From contig CASDXF010000021.1 of the NCBI GenBank assembly GCA_949285075.1, positions 1-47,204 of the forward strand: DNA of 47,204 nucleotides. Reading direction: 5' to 3'. Below the pieces are notes generated by a model that was given only the letters and a program-made list of their open reading frames with translations, had not been told where the DNA came from and did no database searches. Source of the DNA: an uncultured Bacteroides sp. (GTDB taxonomy: Bacteria; Bacteroidota; Bacteroidia; Bacteroidales; Bacteroidaceae). Below, piece after piece: positions 35,821 through 45,288 of this stretch. Each line of letters begins with the position of its first letter. Within the stretch, counting starts at the first letter, position 1. Made by a program: the position numbers and the translations under genes.

Positions 35821-35842
35821 CGGAAAAATGGTCTATTTTTAA
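35821..35842 (+). repeat. Direct repeat b (TCTATTTTTAA motif)
   Basis: Second copy of the motif at 35291, in the same orientation, ~64 nt before operator candidate O2. Confidence 0.45.
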
Positions 35843-35905
35843 ACCGCAAAACGGGAAACGCAATTTCGTCAAACGCCCGAAAGAGAAAGAGAAACGAATA
35901 TCCGC

Positions 35906-35919
35906 TTACATTCATGTAA
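35906..35919. promoter_or_regulatory. Operator candidate O2
   Basis: TTACATTCATGTAA, perfect 6-bp arms around 2 bp, 124 nt before the GH32-like ATG. A half-site TTACAT follows at 35940. Confidence 0.55.
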
Positions 35920-36042
35920 TAAATACACAAGGAATATGATTACATATAACAATAAAAAGTAAGCAAATTATTTGCATATAAGAAAAGCGTTGAATATATT
36001 CGCGACGTGAACCTGAATACGAATGAACTATACCTATCAATC

Positions 36043-37512
36043 ATGAACATTAAACTACTGCTTACTTTCGCGCTAATGCCCATGAGCATGGCCGCTCAAG
36101 TCGTGAAGGACTACAACCCTTCCATTCAGCGAACCACCCACCTGCAATACTTCAAGCCCGTGGAGAAGCATCTGTTTACGGGCGACTGTATGCCCTATTA
36201 CCACAACGGGACGTTCTACATCTACTGGCTGCTCGACGAGGGACACCACGCCGGGTTGGGCGGACTGGGCGGCCACCAATGGGCGCTGAGCACGTCCGAG
36301 GACCTCGTCCACTGGAAGCACTATCCCGTGGCGCTAGGCATCGACGAAGAGTGGGAGAAATCCATCTGCACGGGCTCGGTCATCGCCGAGGGCGACACCT
36401 TCTACGCCTTCTACTCCACCCGGCTGAAAGAGGGAGACCAAGTGCGCGAGCAGCTGAGCTACGCCAAGAGCGAGGACGGCGGCAAGACGTTCGTGAAGCA
36501 GCGGCCCAACCCGTTCTACTCCGCGCCCAAAGAGTGCGTGGAGAGGGACTTCCGCGACCCGAAGGTGTTCAAGGACCCCTCGGGGACATACCACCTGTTC
36601 ATCTCGGGATACATGAAAGAGCCGCCCTTAGAGGGCTTCGGAGGCTATCTGGTGCACCTCGTGTCGGACAACCTGAAGGACTGGAAGGAAATCGAGTCGC
36701 CGCTCACCGGACAGGTGTCCACGCCCGAATGCTCCGACTACTTCGAGTGGAACGGATGGTACTATCTGCTGTACAGCACCGGGGGCGACACCTACTACGT
36801 CAAGTCGCGCCAACCCTACGGGCCGTGGCAGTACCCGGAGACGCAGGCGCTGGTCGAGTCGTGGGCGAGCGTCTACAAGACGGCCCCCTTCAAGGATAAC
36901 CGCCGCATCGCCGTGGCCTACATGCCCTGCCGCAGCAACGGCAAGGACTTCGACGGCCCCATCTGGGGAGGGAATATGCTGCTGCGCGAGCTGACGCAGG
37001 ACAAGGACGGCAACCTCTACACGAAGTTCCTCACGGAGACGCTCCCCGCGTCCGAGCCGATGGAGATGCCGGAGATGGAGACGGACGGCCGCACCGCGAG
37101 CTATTCCGGCGGACGGCTGACCCTGACCGCTCCCAACGGGGTGGGCGTAGCGTCGCTGTCGGGACTCCCCACGGACTACCGCATCACGATGGAGATAGAG
37201 CCGCAAGGCAACTACGACGAGCTGTGCCTCTTCGCCCGGGCCACGGACACCCGCCACAGGGGATACAAACTGGAGCTGAACGCGAACAAGGAAAGCGTAT
37301 TCCTCTATAACACGGGCATCAACACCGTGAAGGACTTACGAAAACCCATTACACTGGACCTCATCCTCAAGGAGGAGTTCATCGATATGTCCGTCAACGG
37401 CAAGCGCTGTATCGTCAACCGCCTGCACGAACAGAAAGGAGACAAACTGTATTTCTTCATCAAGAACGGCACGGCCGTGTTCAAGAACATACGGCTTCAC
37501 AAGCTGAAGTAG
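36043..37512 (+). CDS. GH32-like glycoside hydrolase, secreted
   Basis: 489 residues from the ATG at 36043, which starts a signal peptide (MNIKLLLTFALMPMSMAAQ); a GTG 12 codons earlier spoils it. The five-bladed propeller of GH32 is suggested by three acidic residues in order: D48 in FTGDCMPYYHNG (replacing the classic WMNDPNG), D172 in FRDPK and E229 in TPECSDYF. HQWALSTSEDLVHWKHYPVAL is a strong GH32 signature. A C-terminal beta-sandwich follows (~350-489). Fructofuranosidase-type activity is the family expectation, but the altered first motif makes specificity uncertain. It is divergent from the regulator and upstream of susC. Confidence 0.82.
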   Translation: MNIKLLLTFALMPMSMAAQVVKDYNPSIQRTTHLQYFKPVEKHLFTGDCMPYYHNGTFYIYWLLDEGHHAGLGGLGGHQWALSTSEDLVHWKHYPVALGIDEEWEKSICTGSVIAEGDTFYAFYSTRLKEGDQVREQLSYAKSEDGGKTFVKQRPNPFYSAPKECVERDFRDPKVFKDPSGTYHLFISGYMKEPPLEGFGGYLVHLVSDNLKDWKEIESPLTGQVSTPECSDYFEWNGWYYLLYSTGGDTYYVKSRQPYGPWQYPETQALVESWASVYKTAPFKDNRRIAVAYMPCRSNGKDFDGPIWGGNMLLRELTQDKDGNLYTKFLTETLPASEPMEMPEMETDGRTASYSGGRLTLTAPNGVGVASLSGLPTDYRITMEIEPQGNYDELCLFARATDTRHRGYKLELNANKESVFLYNTGINTVKDLRKPITLDLILKEEFIDMSVNGKRCIVNRLHEQKGDKLYFFIKNGTAVFKNIRLHKLK

Positions 37513-37540
37513 GGACAAGTTCCATTTCCCAGACACACGG

Positions 37541-37571
37541 GGCTGTCCCGCACCTTCGCGCCGGGACAGCC
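37541..37571 (+). terminator. Hairpin after the GH32-like gene
   Basis: GGCTGTCCCG (37541-37550) is perfectly inverted at 37562-37571, with an 11-nt loop. There is no T-run; operator-like TTACATA follows directly. It may be partial termination or mRNA stabilisation between the enzyme and susC. Confidence 0.5.
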
Positions 37572-37595
37572 TTACATATCGGACGAAGTATGTAA
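37572..37595. promoter_or_regulatory. Operator candidate O3 upstream of susC
   Basis: TTACAT and ATGTAA arms as in O2, but 12 bp apart instead of 2, that is, 10 bp more, about one helical turn. Confidence 0.45.
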
Positions 37596-37624
37596 ACGAA
37601 ACACTTTCATAGCATTTACATATC

Positions 37625-37716
37625 TTGCGAGAATATCACAAATGATACAAAAGCTATAACAATGGAAATGAGAATCATTTCTTATAGCTTTTGAAACATA
37701 AATTATACTCTCGCAA
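37625..37716. repeat. 92-bp imperfect palindrome upstream of susC
   Basis: Outer arms TTGCGAGAATAT / ATTATACTCTCGCAA, middle arms CAAAAGCTATAA / TTATAGCTTTTG (37648-37659, 37682-37693) and inner AAATGA/TCATTT are nested, so the whole 92 bp can fold. It lies in the 398-nt gap 37513-37910 between O3 and the susC -7 box. Confidence 0.7.
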
Positions 37717-37728
37717 CGATAAAACACT

Positions 37729-37736
37729 CATTTTTG
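37729..37736 (+). promoter_or_regulatory. Promoter -7 box for susC
   Basis: CATTTTTG followed by CATCGC is one base from TAnnTTTG. It would start a leader of about 170 nt before the ATG at 37911. Confidence 0.45.
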
Positions 37737-37910
37737 CATCGCAACGTTTACCTTTTAACATAATAGAACAGTAATCATGAACAGCTCCTGACTTACCTAA
37801 ACAACCGCTTCCGCCCGCTCTCAATGGAGCAAGCGAAGAGTGAGAAAATCCATGACTCCTACAATCATGGGATACACTTTAATCAATCAAACAATCAAAA
37901 ACCACGAATC

Positions 37911-40900
37911 ATGCAATCTTTAAAATCTTACCCTTGTCGCTTTCGTCACCGTCATTGCCCGACGGGTTCCGATGACGAGTACCAACAACAGCAACAACAA
38001 GAATGCCGCCCCGCCTACAGGAAATTATCTTTACAACTGGGGAGGGTAAAAAGGCCCTCTGACAGTTCTTCCCGCAGTTGGCCTAATGCGCAAACGGCAA
38101 AGACGAGCCGCCTCTTGCGAGCGCTCCTTTTGCTGTTCCTTCTCGCCTGCGGCGTTTACGCCAATCCGCTCTTCGCCGCCACCGACCAAGAGCCGAGAAA
38201 AGTAACGGGTATAGTGACAGACGAATTGGATACTCCCTTGCCGGGAGCGACGGTTCAAGTAGAGAAATCAACCAAAGGAGTTATCACCGACTTGGACGGA
38301 AAGTTCGAGATTCAGGTAAGCGAGAACGACAAACTGGTCGTCTCCTACATCGGTTACGAGACCAAGACGGTGAGCGTCGGCGACCGCAACAGCCTGACCA
38401 TAAAGCTGTCGCCTAAGTCAAACGAGCTAAACGACGTAACCGTGGTCGCCTTCGGAAAACAGAAAAAGGAAAGTATGACTACCGCCATCGAGACGATTGA
38501 CCCGAAAGAGCTGAAAGTGCCTACGGGTAACCTGACGGCAGCCTTAGCTGGCCGCTTGGCGGGCGTTATCTCTTACCAAAGAAGCGGAGAGCCGGGAAAG
38601 GACAACGCCGAATTCTTTATCCGTGGCGTAACTACCTTCGGCTACTCGTCCTCGCCGCTCATTCTGTTGGACGGATTTGAAATCTCCACAGACGACTTGG
38701 CACGCATTCAGCCGGACAACATCGAGCAGTTCTCCATCCTGAAAGACGCGACCGCCGCGGCCCTCTATGGTTCAAAAGGAGCGAACGGTGTCATCATGAT
38801 TACCACCAAGAAAGGTATGGAAGGCAAGGCCCGGGTATCGTTCCGCCACGAGTCCCGCTTCTCCACGCCAACGAAGATTCCCGAGACCGTGGACGGCGTG
38901 ACCTATATGCAGCTGTACAACGAAGCGCAGTATAACGACAACCCGCTGCTGCCGCCTTTCTACGAGGCGCAGAAGATTCAGAACACCATCAACAACGTGA
39001 ATCCGTACGCCTACCCGAACGTGGACTGGTATGACGAACTGTTCAAGAACTTCACCTACAACCAATACTACTATATGAACGTAAGCGGAGGTAGCAAGGA
39101 CTTGCAATACTACTTGGCTGCGGCTTACACGAACGAAACGGGTATTCTGAAGAACGAGCAGATGAATAACTTCAAGAACAACATCAATATCGGCACGTTC
39201 GACATTACAGCAAAGGTGAATCTGGCGCTGACGAAGACCACCGACTTTGAGGTGAACGTCAACTCGGTATTCCGCAATTATAACGGTCCTTCCGTAGATG
39301 CGGAAGACATCTTTGAAGGAGTAATGAGCGTGAATCCGGTAGAATTCCCTAAATATTACATGCCCGATGAAAAGAACATATACACGAAGCATGTATTATT
39401 CGGAATGAACTCCCGCAATAGCATGCCGAACCCTTATGCGGATATGGTAAAAGGGTATAAGGACGGATTCTCCAGCCATGTAATCTCGCAGTTTACATTC
39501 AACCAGAAATTGGACTTCTTGACCAAAGGATTAAATTTCCACGCTAAGGTGGCCATTAACGTGGATACCAATCATGAGGTCAACCGTTGGTACGACCCTT
39601 ATTTCTACAACATAAAAGATTACGATGAATTGTCCGATGTCTATACGCTGTCCGAGATTAGAAAAGGCTCTGACGTATTAGGAACTCCTAATAATAGCCG
39701 CAGTTCATACAGCCATTTCTATTTTGAAACCGGGTTGAGCTATAACCGAACATTTAATGAAGACCACGACTTTGGTGTCATTGCCATCTATACACAAGAA
39801 GAGGAAAAAGATTCGGCGGAAGGCCCCCAAAACATTCAAGTGACTTTACCCCGACGGAATCAGGCGCTGCGCACCCGCGTGAATTACGCGTACAAAGGAA
39901 AGTACATGGTAGAAGGAAGCTTGACTTATAACGGTTCGGAGAAGTTCGACGCAGACCATCGTTGGGGAGTATTCCCAGCGGTAGGCTTGGGCTACATGAT
40001 TTCCAACGAAGACTTCTGGGAGCCGCTGTCATCCGTAATGGATAAATTCAAGATACGCTATTCGTATGGAATGGTCGGTAACGATGACATATCATCCCCC
40101 CAAGACCGTTTTTATTTCATATCGGATGTCGGCACTGGTGATAGCTACACATGGGGAAAGGATTTCGCCACCTCCTTCGCGGGACTAAGAGTAAACCGTT
40201 ACGCGAATCCGGAGATTACGTGGGAAGTCGCCCGTAAACAAGACATTGGCGTGGAATTTAACCTATGGCGTATATTAGACGTGCAATTAGATTACTTTAC
40301 AGAACGCCGCGAGAAAATATATGAAAAGCGCGCCCATATCCCGGCTACTATGGGTTTGACCAGCGACATCTGGGGAAACGTAGGTACAGTCAAGTCATGG
40401 GGATGGGACGGTTCGGCCGACTTGAACTGGGCGATTAACAAAGACGCTTGGCTCACCGGACGTTTCAACTTCACCTACGCGAAGAATAAGATATTGGAAC
40501 GGGAAGAACCGGCTTATCGGGATCCTTACTTGAGGCAGGTCGGTTGGCCGGTAAATCAGCAATGGGGTTGGATTGCCGAACGCTTGTTCATCGACGAGGC
40601 CGATGTAGCGAACTCACCAGACCAACAACTGGGAACAAAGGCACAGCCGGGTGACATTAAATACAAGGATATCAACAACGATGGAATCATCAACGATAAC
40701 GACCGTGTTCCTATCGGCTATCCTTCCGTACCGGAGCTAAGCTATGGATTCGGACTGTCCGCCGGATATAAGAACTGGGACATCTCCTTCTTCTTTCAGG
40801 GACAAGGGCGCTCCTCCTTCTTTATCGACCCGGCCGCGATTGCCCCGTTCAACAACTACCGGAACTGCGTGCAATACATCGCGGACGACCACTGGAGCCC

Positions 40901-41210
40901 GAACAATCCGGTCAGCCATCCTTTCTGGCCCCGCCTTACGGCTCAGGACAACTCGAACAACTACCGGTCGAATTCCACTTGGTGGATGCGGAACGGGCGG
41001 TATCTCCGCCTGAAAAACATAGAAGTGGGCTATACGCTTCCTAAAAGCGTATTGCGTAAATTAGGATTAACCAACCTCCGCTTCTATTTCACCGGAATGA
41101 ATCTGTTATGCTTCAGCGATTTCGATTTATGGGATCCGGAGATGGGAGGCAATGGGCTGAACTATCCGTTGCAACGAGTATATAATTTAGGAGTTCAATT
41201 TGATTTTTAA
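37911..41210 (+). CDS. susC: SusC/RagA-family TonB-dependent transporter
   Basis: 1099 residues from the ATG at 37911; an ATG at 37824 in the same frame is the longer alternative. A hydrophobic signal (RALLLLFLLACGVYANPLFAA) begins only after ~65 residues of polar sequence containing QQQQQQ, an unusual pre-signal extension. A carboxypeptidase-regulatory-like domain follows (KVTGIVTDELDTPLPGATVQVEKSTKG), then the TonB plug (LAGRLAGVISYQRSGEPG to FFIRG) and a 22-strand barrel ending in Phe (LGVQFDF). It imports oligosaccharides across the outer membrane with SusD, whose gene starts 7 nt downstream. Confidence 0.93.
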   Translation: MQSLKSYPCRFRHRHCPTGSDDEYQQQQQQECRPAYRKLSLQLGRVKRPSDSSSRSWPNAQTAKTSRLLRALLLLFLLACGVYANPLFAATDQEPRKVTGIVTDELDTPLPGATVQVEKSTKGVITDLDGKFEIQVSENDKLVVSYIGYETKTVSVGDRNSLTIKLSPKSNELNDVTVVAFGKQKKESMTTAIETIDPKELKVPTGNLTAALAGRLAGVISYQRSGEPGKDNAEFFIRGVTTFGYSSSPLILLDGFEISTDDLARIQPDNIEQFSILKDATAAALYGSKGANGVIMITTKKGMEGKARVSFRHESRFSTPTKIPETVDGVTYMQLYNEAQYNDNPLLPPFYEAQKIQNTINNVNPYAYPNVDWYDELFKNFTYNQYYYMNVSGGSKDLQYYLAAAYTNETGILKNEQMNNFKNNINIGTFDITAKVNLALTKTTDFEVNVNSVFRNYNGPSVDAEDIFEGVMSVNPVEFPKYYMPDEKNIYTKHVLFGMNSRNSMPNPYADMVKGYKDGFSSHVISQFTFNQKLDFLTKGLNFHAKVAINVDTNHEVNRWYDPYFYNIKDYDELSDVYTLSEIRKGSDVLGTPNNSRSSYSHFYFETGLSYNRTFNEDHDFGVIAIYTQEEEKDSAEGPQNIQVTLPRRNQALRTRVNYAYKGKYMVEGSLTYNGSEKFDADHRWGVFPAVGLGYMISNEDFWEPLSSVMDKFKIRYSYGMVGNDDISSPQDRFYFISDVGTGDSYTWGKDFATSFAGLRVNRYANPEITWEVARKQDIGVEFNLWRILDVQLDYFTERREKIYEKRAHIPATMGLTSDIWGNVGTVKSWGWDGSADLNWAINKDAWLTGRFNFTYAKNKILEREEPAYRDPYLRQVGWPVNQQWGWIAERLFIDEADVANSPDQQLGTKAQPGDIKYKDINNDGIINDNDRVPIGYPSVPELSYGFGLSAGYKNWDISFFFQGQGRSSFFIDPAAIAPFNNYRNCVQYIADDHWSPNNPVSHPFWPRLTAQDNSNNYRSNSTWWMRNGRYLRLKNIEVGYTLPKSVLRKLGLTNLRFYFTGMNLLCFSDFDLWDPEMGGNGLNYPLQRVYNLGVQFDF

Positions 41211-41217
41211 GACTGAT

Positions 41218-43206
41218 ATGATGAAGAAGATTTCATTTAAACATATAATGGCGGCATTAGCTGTCGTCGTGGGTATGGGGAGCTGCGATTACTTGGACAT
41301 TGTTCCCGACAATACCATTGAACTGGAGTCCATGTTTGAGACAAAAGATAAAGCCTACGGCGCTTTATCCACCTGTTACGCCTATATGCCCAACTGGGGA
41401 TGGATTAACAACTCCATGAATCTGGCGGGCGACGAGTTTATTGTACGGTTGGACGGAGGAGAGGCCGGCAACAGAGATAGAATACCGGGAGAGAAGCTAA
41501 TGAAAGGATGGAACAGCGCACAAGACCCTTTCCTTTGCTACTGGAACGGCAATAAGAATGCACAGTCACTGTATCAGGGAATCCGTTACTGCAATCTGTT
41601 CTTGGAGAATATCCATGCGGTAAAGGACATGACGGAAGAGGAACGGAGGGACTGGATTGCGCAGGTGAAAGTGTTGAAGGCTTATTATCATTTTTATTTG
41701 ACCCGCCTGTATGGTCCTATCTGTATTGTGGATGAGAACCTGACTCCTTCCGCCGAGCCGGATGAAGTCCGCCTGAAACGTGAACCGGTAGATAAATGTT
41801 TCCAGTATGTAGTTGACTTGTTGGACGAGGTATTATACGATGAAAATGGAAACGAGAAGGAGGATTTACTGGACGAACGCCCGAACGAGTTCTTGGGCAT
41901 GATTGACCGCACGATTGCCAAATCCATCAAAGCCGTTGTGCTATTGACGCAGGCGAGCCCTCTGTTCAACGGCAATACGGAATATTACAGTACCTTCAAG
42001 AACGTGGACGGCGAACTGTTCTTCCCGATGGAGTACGACAAGGAGAAATGGAAGAAAGCGTTGGACGCAACCAAAATAGCCATTGACGCGGCCCACGCCA
42101 AGAACAAGTCACTGTATAAGTTTGACGCGGCGGGCGGAGCTAACGTGAAGTTCTTCGACAAGGACATCTGGAACGAGTCGGAGATTATCCAATACTGCTA
42201 CAACAACCGTTATTCCATCGTAGAGCCGTGGAACAATGAATTGATTTGGGGCTACTCTAACATGAACAATTACGGAGGCGATCAAGGAACATTCCAACAC
42301 GCCTGCCAGTGCCGTCGTCCGGATGACCAATCCGTATCCGATTACAGTTGGCAATGGCTGTGTGCCACGTACCGGATGGGAGAGCTGTTCTATACCAAGC
42401 ACGGAGTGCCCATCAATGAAGACCAGACATTCGATTATGAAAACCGCTTGGAGCTGACGACCATTCCGGACGACACGTATCATCTGGGATATATGCAGCC
42501 CAACGAGAAGACCATCAAGCTGTACTTGAACCGTGAGCCCCGCTTTTACAGTTGGCTGTCTGTGGACAACTGCTACTGGCGCACCCAACAAACGAAGTTG
42601 GAAATGCACATGAAGTACAATGAGTTCCCGGGAGGCCGTTACGGTACGAAGCAGGACGACTTCTACTGGTCGGGCATCGCCATCAAGAAACTGGTGCATC
42701 CGGAGTCTCAGAATCAGTATTGGGCACGTATGGTGCGCTACCCCGCTCCGATTATCCGGTTGGCGGACTTGTACCTGATGTACGCGGAAGCGTATAACGA
42801 ATACTACGGCCCGGGCGAAGAGGCGTTCCATTACGTGAACGAGGTACGCGCCAGAGCCGGACTGCCTAAGATAGAGGATGTATGGAGCGACGGTTCGATT
42901 GTAAAGAGCGTGAACAAGCATCTTACGCAAGAAGGACTGCGGGAAATTATCCAGACCGAACGCTTGATAGAGCTTTCGTTTGAAGGGCACCGCTACTTTG
43001 ACCTATGTCGTTGGAAACGCGCGGGCGAGTACTTCGTCTCTTCGGTCAAAGGATGGAACTCCCGTCTGGGAAGCACATACGAAGACTTCTATCAGATAAC
43101 CGAGTTGCAGGCCCGTGTATGGGAAACGCCAAAGAATTATCTGTTCCCTATTCCTTTGGATGATATTAACAAGAACCCCAATCTGGTTCAGAACCCGGGT
43201 TGGTAA
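41218..43206 (+). CDS. susD: SusD/RagB-family glycan-binding lipoprotein
   Basis: 662 residues. A lipoprotein signal with lipobox GMGSC (MMKKISFKHIMAALAVVVGMGSC) makes it surface-exposed. CDYLDIVPDNTIEL, LKAYYHFYLTRLYGPICIVDENL and the C-terminal RERLIELSFEGHRYFDLCRW-type segment (here TERLIELSFEGHRYFDLCRWKRAGEYF) and KNYLFPIPLDDINKNPNLVQNPGW are SusD/RagB hallmarks. It caps the SusC barrel and binds the glycan. ATG at 41218 or 41221. Confidence 0.95.
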   Translation: MMKKISFKHIMAALAVVVGMGSCDYLDIVPDNTIELESMFETKDKAYGALSTCYAYMPNWGWINNSMNLAGDEFIVRLDGGEAGNRDRIPGEKLMKGWNSAQDPFLCYWNGNKNAQSLYQGIRYCNLFLENIHAVKDMTEEERRDWIAQVKVLKAYYHFYLTRLYGPICIVDENLTPSAEPDEVRLKREPVDKCFQYVVDLLDEVLYDENGNEKEDLLDERPNEFLGMIDRTIAKSIKAVVLLTQASPLFNGNTEYYSTFKNVDGELFFPMEYDKEKWKKALDATKIAIDAAHAKNKSLYKFDAAGGANVKFFDKDIWNESEIIQYCYNNRYSIVEPWNNELIWGYSNMNNYGGDQGTFQHACQCRRPDDQSVSDYSWQWLCATYRMGELFYTKHGVPINEDQTFDYENRLELTTIPDDTYHLGYMQPNEKTIKLYLNREPRFYSWLSVDNCYWRTQQTKLEMHMKYNEFPGGRYGTKQDDFYWSGIAIKKLVHPESQNQYWARMVRYPAPIIRLADLYLMYAEAYNEYYGPGEEAFHYVNEVRARAGLPKIEDVWSDGSIVKSVNKHLTQEGLREIIQTERLIELSFEGHRYFDLCRWKRAGEYFVSSVKGWNSRLGSTYEDFYQITELQARVWETPKNYLFPIPLDDINKNPNLVQNPGW

Positions 43207-43233
43207 ACCAATGACAATAAATTGAAAGTTGAT

Positions 43234-44505
43234 ATGAAAAAGATATTTTATTATATGCTGCTCTCTTTGAGCGTAGTTGTAGGAAATACAGCTTGTTCGG
43301 AAGACGACGAGAACGCCGATCATACCGCTCCCGGACAAGTCACGAATGTACGGTTCACTCCCAATTATGGAGGCGGCTACTTTTTGTATGATATTCCCGA
43401 AGATGACGACTTCCTGTATGTGCGGGCGGATTATATCGTCGATTCCGGCGAAAAGGTTTCCAAGACTTGCAGTACTTACGGAGATACACTATTTATTGAA
43501 GGATTCGGACAGGTGAAGGAGTACGAGGTGAAACTCTATTCGGTTGACCGTGACGAAAACGTCTCCGCTCCCGTCATTCAGTGGGTAACTCCTCTGGAGG
43601 CGAACATGAACATGGTCGCAAAGACGGTGAAAGTACGCCCGGGATTCAGCGCGCTAATCGCCGAATGGACGAATGAGCTAAGGCAGACGGTGGATGTCTT
43701 CGTTCGTCTGGACGACGGAGAAAAGGTGAGCGAGAAGGTTCTTTCCTCCAACTCCGAGGATGGTTTCTTTATGATAGAGAACCTTCAGAACAAGGACTAT
43801 ACAATTTCTACTTACGTGAAAGACCAATACGGAAATGTCTCAGCCGTTCAGGACTGCGGTGTGATACATCCTCTGGAGGACGCGCCGTTAGATAAGACAC
43901 CGTGGACATTCTTGGCCAACCAGTACCTGTACGGCAGCCACTGGGATTATGACAGCGACCAAGACCCGGAAAAGCAGACTCCTTTCCCCGAATACATGGG
44001 AAGTTTCACCAACGACAGTCTGAAGAACGCGCCAGAAAGCGAATTTGAAGGACGTATCCAGAAGTTCTGGGACGGAATCACTTATCAGAAGAACCCGGAG
44101 AACTGGAATATCTTTAATACCGGCGAGTACGGCTATCCCTATTCCTACTTCATCGACTTGGGCCGGACCGTCAGAGGCAGTCGGGTGCGCTATCACCAAC
44201 GCACGACGGACGCTTACGGCAACGAGAACGTACAGACCTTCCAGTTGTGGATTAGTGACGACAGCGACCCCGCCGACGGCATTACGGGATGGGAACTGGT
44301 GAGCACGTACAAGATTGTAAAGCCCGCCGACCAGTACGAAGCGGACTTGGAAGCGGAAGCGGGACACGAGTTTATTCTGTATCCCAAAGAGACCAAATAC
44401 ACCAAGCCCTTCCGCTACCTACGCTTCAAGGCGTTGAACGGTTTCACGGAGAGAATGGTGTCCGTAGGTTCAGAAATTACACTGTACGGACTGGAAGGAG
44501 AATAA
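43234..44505 (+). CDS. DUF4959/DUF5000-type surface lipoprotein
   Basis: 423 residues from the ATG at 43234. The signal ends in lipobox NTAC, followed by acidic SEDDENAD, which suits surface lipoproteins. The N-terminal ~100 residues are a DUF4959-like Ig fold (TAPGQVTNVRFTPNYGGGYF), ~110-210 a second fibronectin-like fold (DUF5126-like), and ~230-423 a discoidin-type carbohydrate-binding fold (DUF5000-like; IDLGRTVRGSRVRYHQR). In this position after susD it probably assists glycan capture, like SusE/SusF. Confidence 0.85.
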   Translation: MKKIFYYMLLSLSVVVGNTACSEDDENADHTAPGQVTNVRFTPNYGGGYFLYDIPEDDDFLYVRADYIVDSGEKVSKTCSTYGDTLFIEGFGQVKEYEVKLYSVDRDENVSAPVIQWVTPLEANMNMVAKTVKVRPGFSALIAEWTNELRQTVDVFVRLDDGEKVSEKVLSSNSEDGFFMIENLQNKDYTISTYVKDQYGNVSAVQDCGVIHPLEDAPLDKTPWTFLANQYLYGSHWDYDSDQDPEKQTPFPEYMGSFTNDSLKNAPESEFEGRIQKFWDGITYQKNPENWNIFNTGEYGYPYSYFIDLGRTVRGSRVRYHQRTTDAYGNENVQTFQLWISDDSDPADGITGWELVSTYKIVKPADQYEADLEAEAGHEFILYPKETKYTKPFRYLRFKALNGFTERMVSVGSEITLYGLEGE

Positions 44506-44532
44506 GACTAACCCATTAAAAACGAACGAAAA

Positions 44533-45270
44533 ATGAAACGTAAAGGCATATACATTATCGGTTGCTTGCTGCTAATAGGAAGCGTTATCGGCTGCGAGGA
44601 CATGGACGAGAACTACAAGCAGTATCTGAAGGAATACAACTATTCGAGCAAGGTAGACTCGCTGAGGTGCCACTTGGGATTCGAGCGGGTGGCGTTGGCG
44701 TGGGAGCTGCCCAAAGACCAGAAGGCGAAGCGGATATTAATCGAGTACGGAGTGGACAAGCAGCAAAAGGTGTTTGACCACCTGATTGACACCATCGTCA
44801 TCGACGGGCTAGACGCCGGAACGGGATACGACTTCGCCGTATATACACTGGATAACGCCGACAACCGCTCTGTTCCGGCCACCATCAGTGCGATACCCAT
44901 CTCGCAAACGGTCGTGGACAATCTGGTTCCGCCCACCTGTACGTTCCGCACCGTCGACGGAACGCCGTCCGTCGTGTGGACGGGACTGTCGGCCGTCAGC
45001 ATGTCATACTGCAAGCATAGCTACATCGACTATAAAGTCACCGAGGCGGAAAGCGGAGCGACCGTAAAAGAGGGAAGGATTGAGAACGAGTACGCCGACG
45101 AGGGAAGCGCACTGAACGCCGTCAGTGAGTACACGCTCCCCCTCCCCGAGCTACAGAGCGGATTCTCCTACTACGTCGACTTCACGGCCTACGTATATCC
45201 CATATCGAGCAACATTGTGACGATGGATTCCGTGCCGGTAAGCGCCAGAAGTCGTATTTTTGCGGAGTAA
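44533..45270 (+). CDS. DUF4998-type surface lipoprotein
   Basis: 245 residues, with lipoprotein signal MKRKGIYIIGCLLLIGSVIGC and an acidic stretch (EDMDEN). Two Ig/fibronectin-like modules follow (LGFERVALAWELPKDQKAKRILIEYG; AGTGYDFAVYTLDNADNRSVPA), the pattern of DUF4998. It is likely a surface glycan-binding accessory. It is 27 nt after the previous gene and 18 nt before the GH172 gene, so part of the same operon. Confidence 0.8.
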   Translation: MKRKGIYIIGCLLLIGSVIGCEDMDENYKQYLKEYNYSSKVDSLRCHLGFERVALAWELPKDQKAKRILIEYGVDKQQKVFDHLIDTIVIDGLDAGTGYDFAVYTLDNADNRSVPATISAIPISQTVVDNLVPPTCTFRTVDGTPSVVWTGLSAVSMSYCKHSYIDYKVTEAESGATVKEGRIENEYADEGSALNAVSEYTLPLPELQSGFSYYVDFTAYVYPISSNIVTMDSVPVSARSRIFAE

Positions 45271-45288
45271 ACCATAAACAGCATATAA

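Noticed and set aside
35691-35930. Minus-strand open frame of 79 codons in the regulator/GH32-like gap
   Set aside because: No signal peptide, domain or ribosome context; it spans operator O2 and the direct repeat, and reads like translated intergenic sequence.
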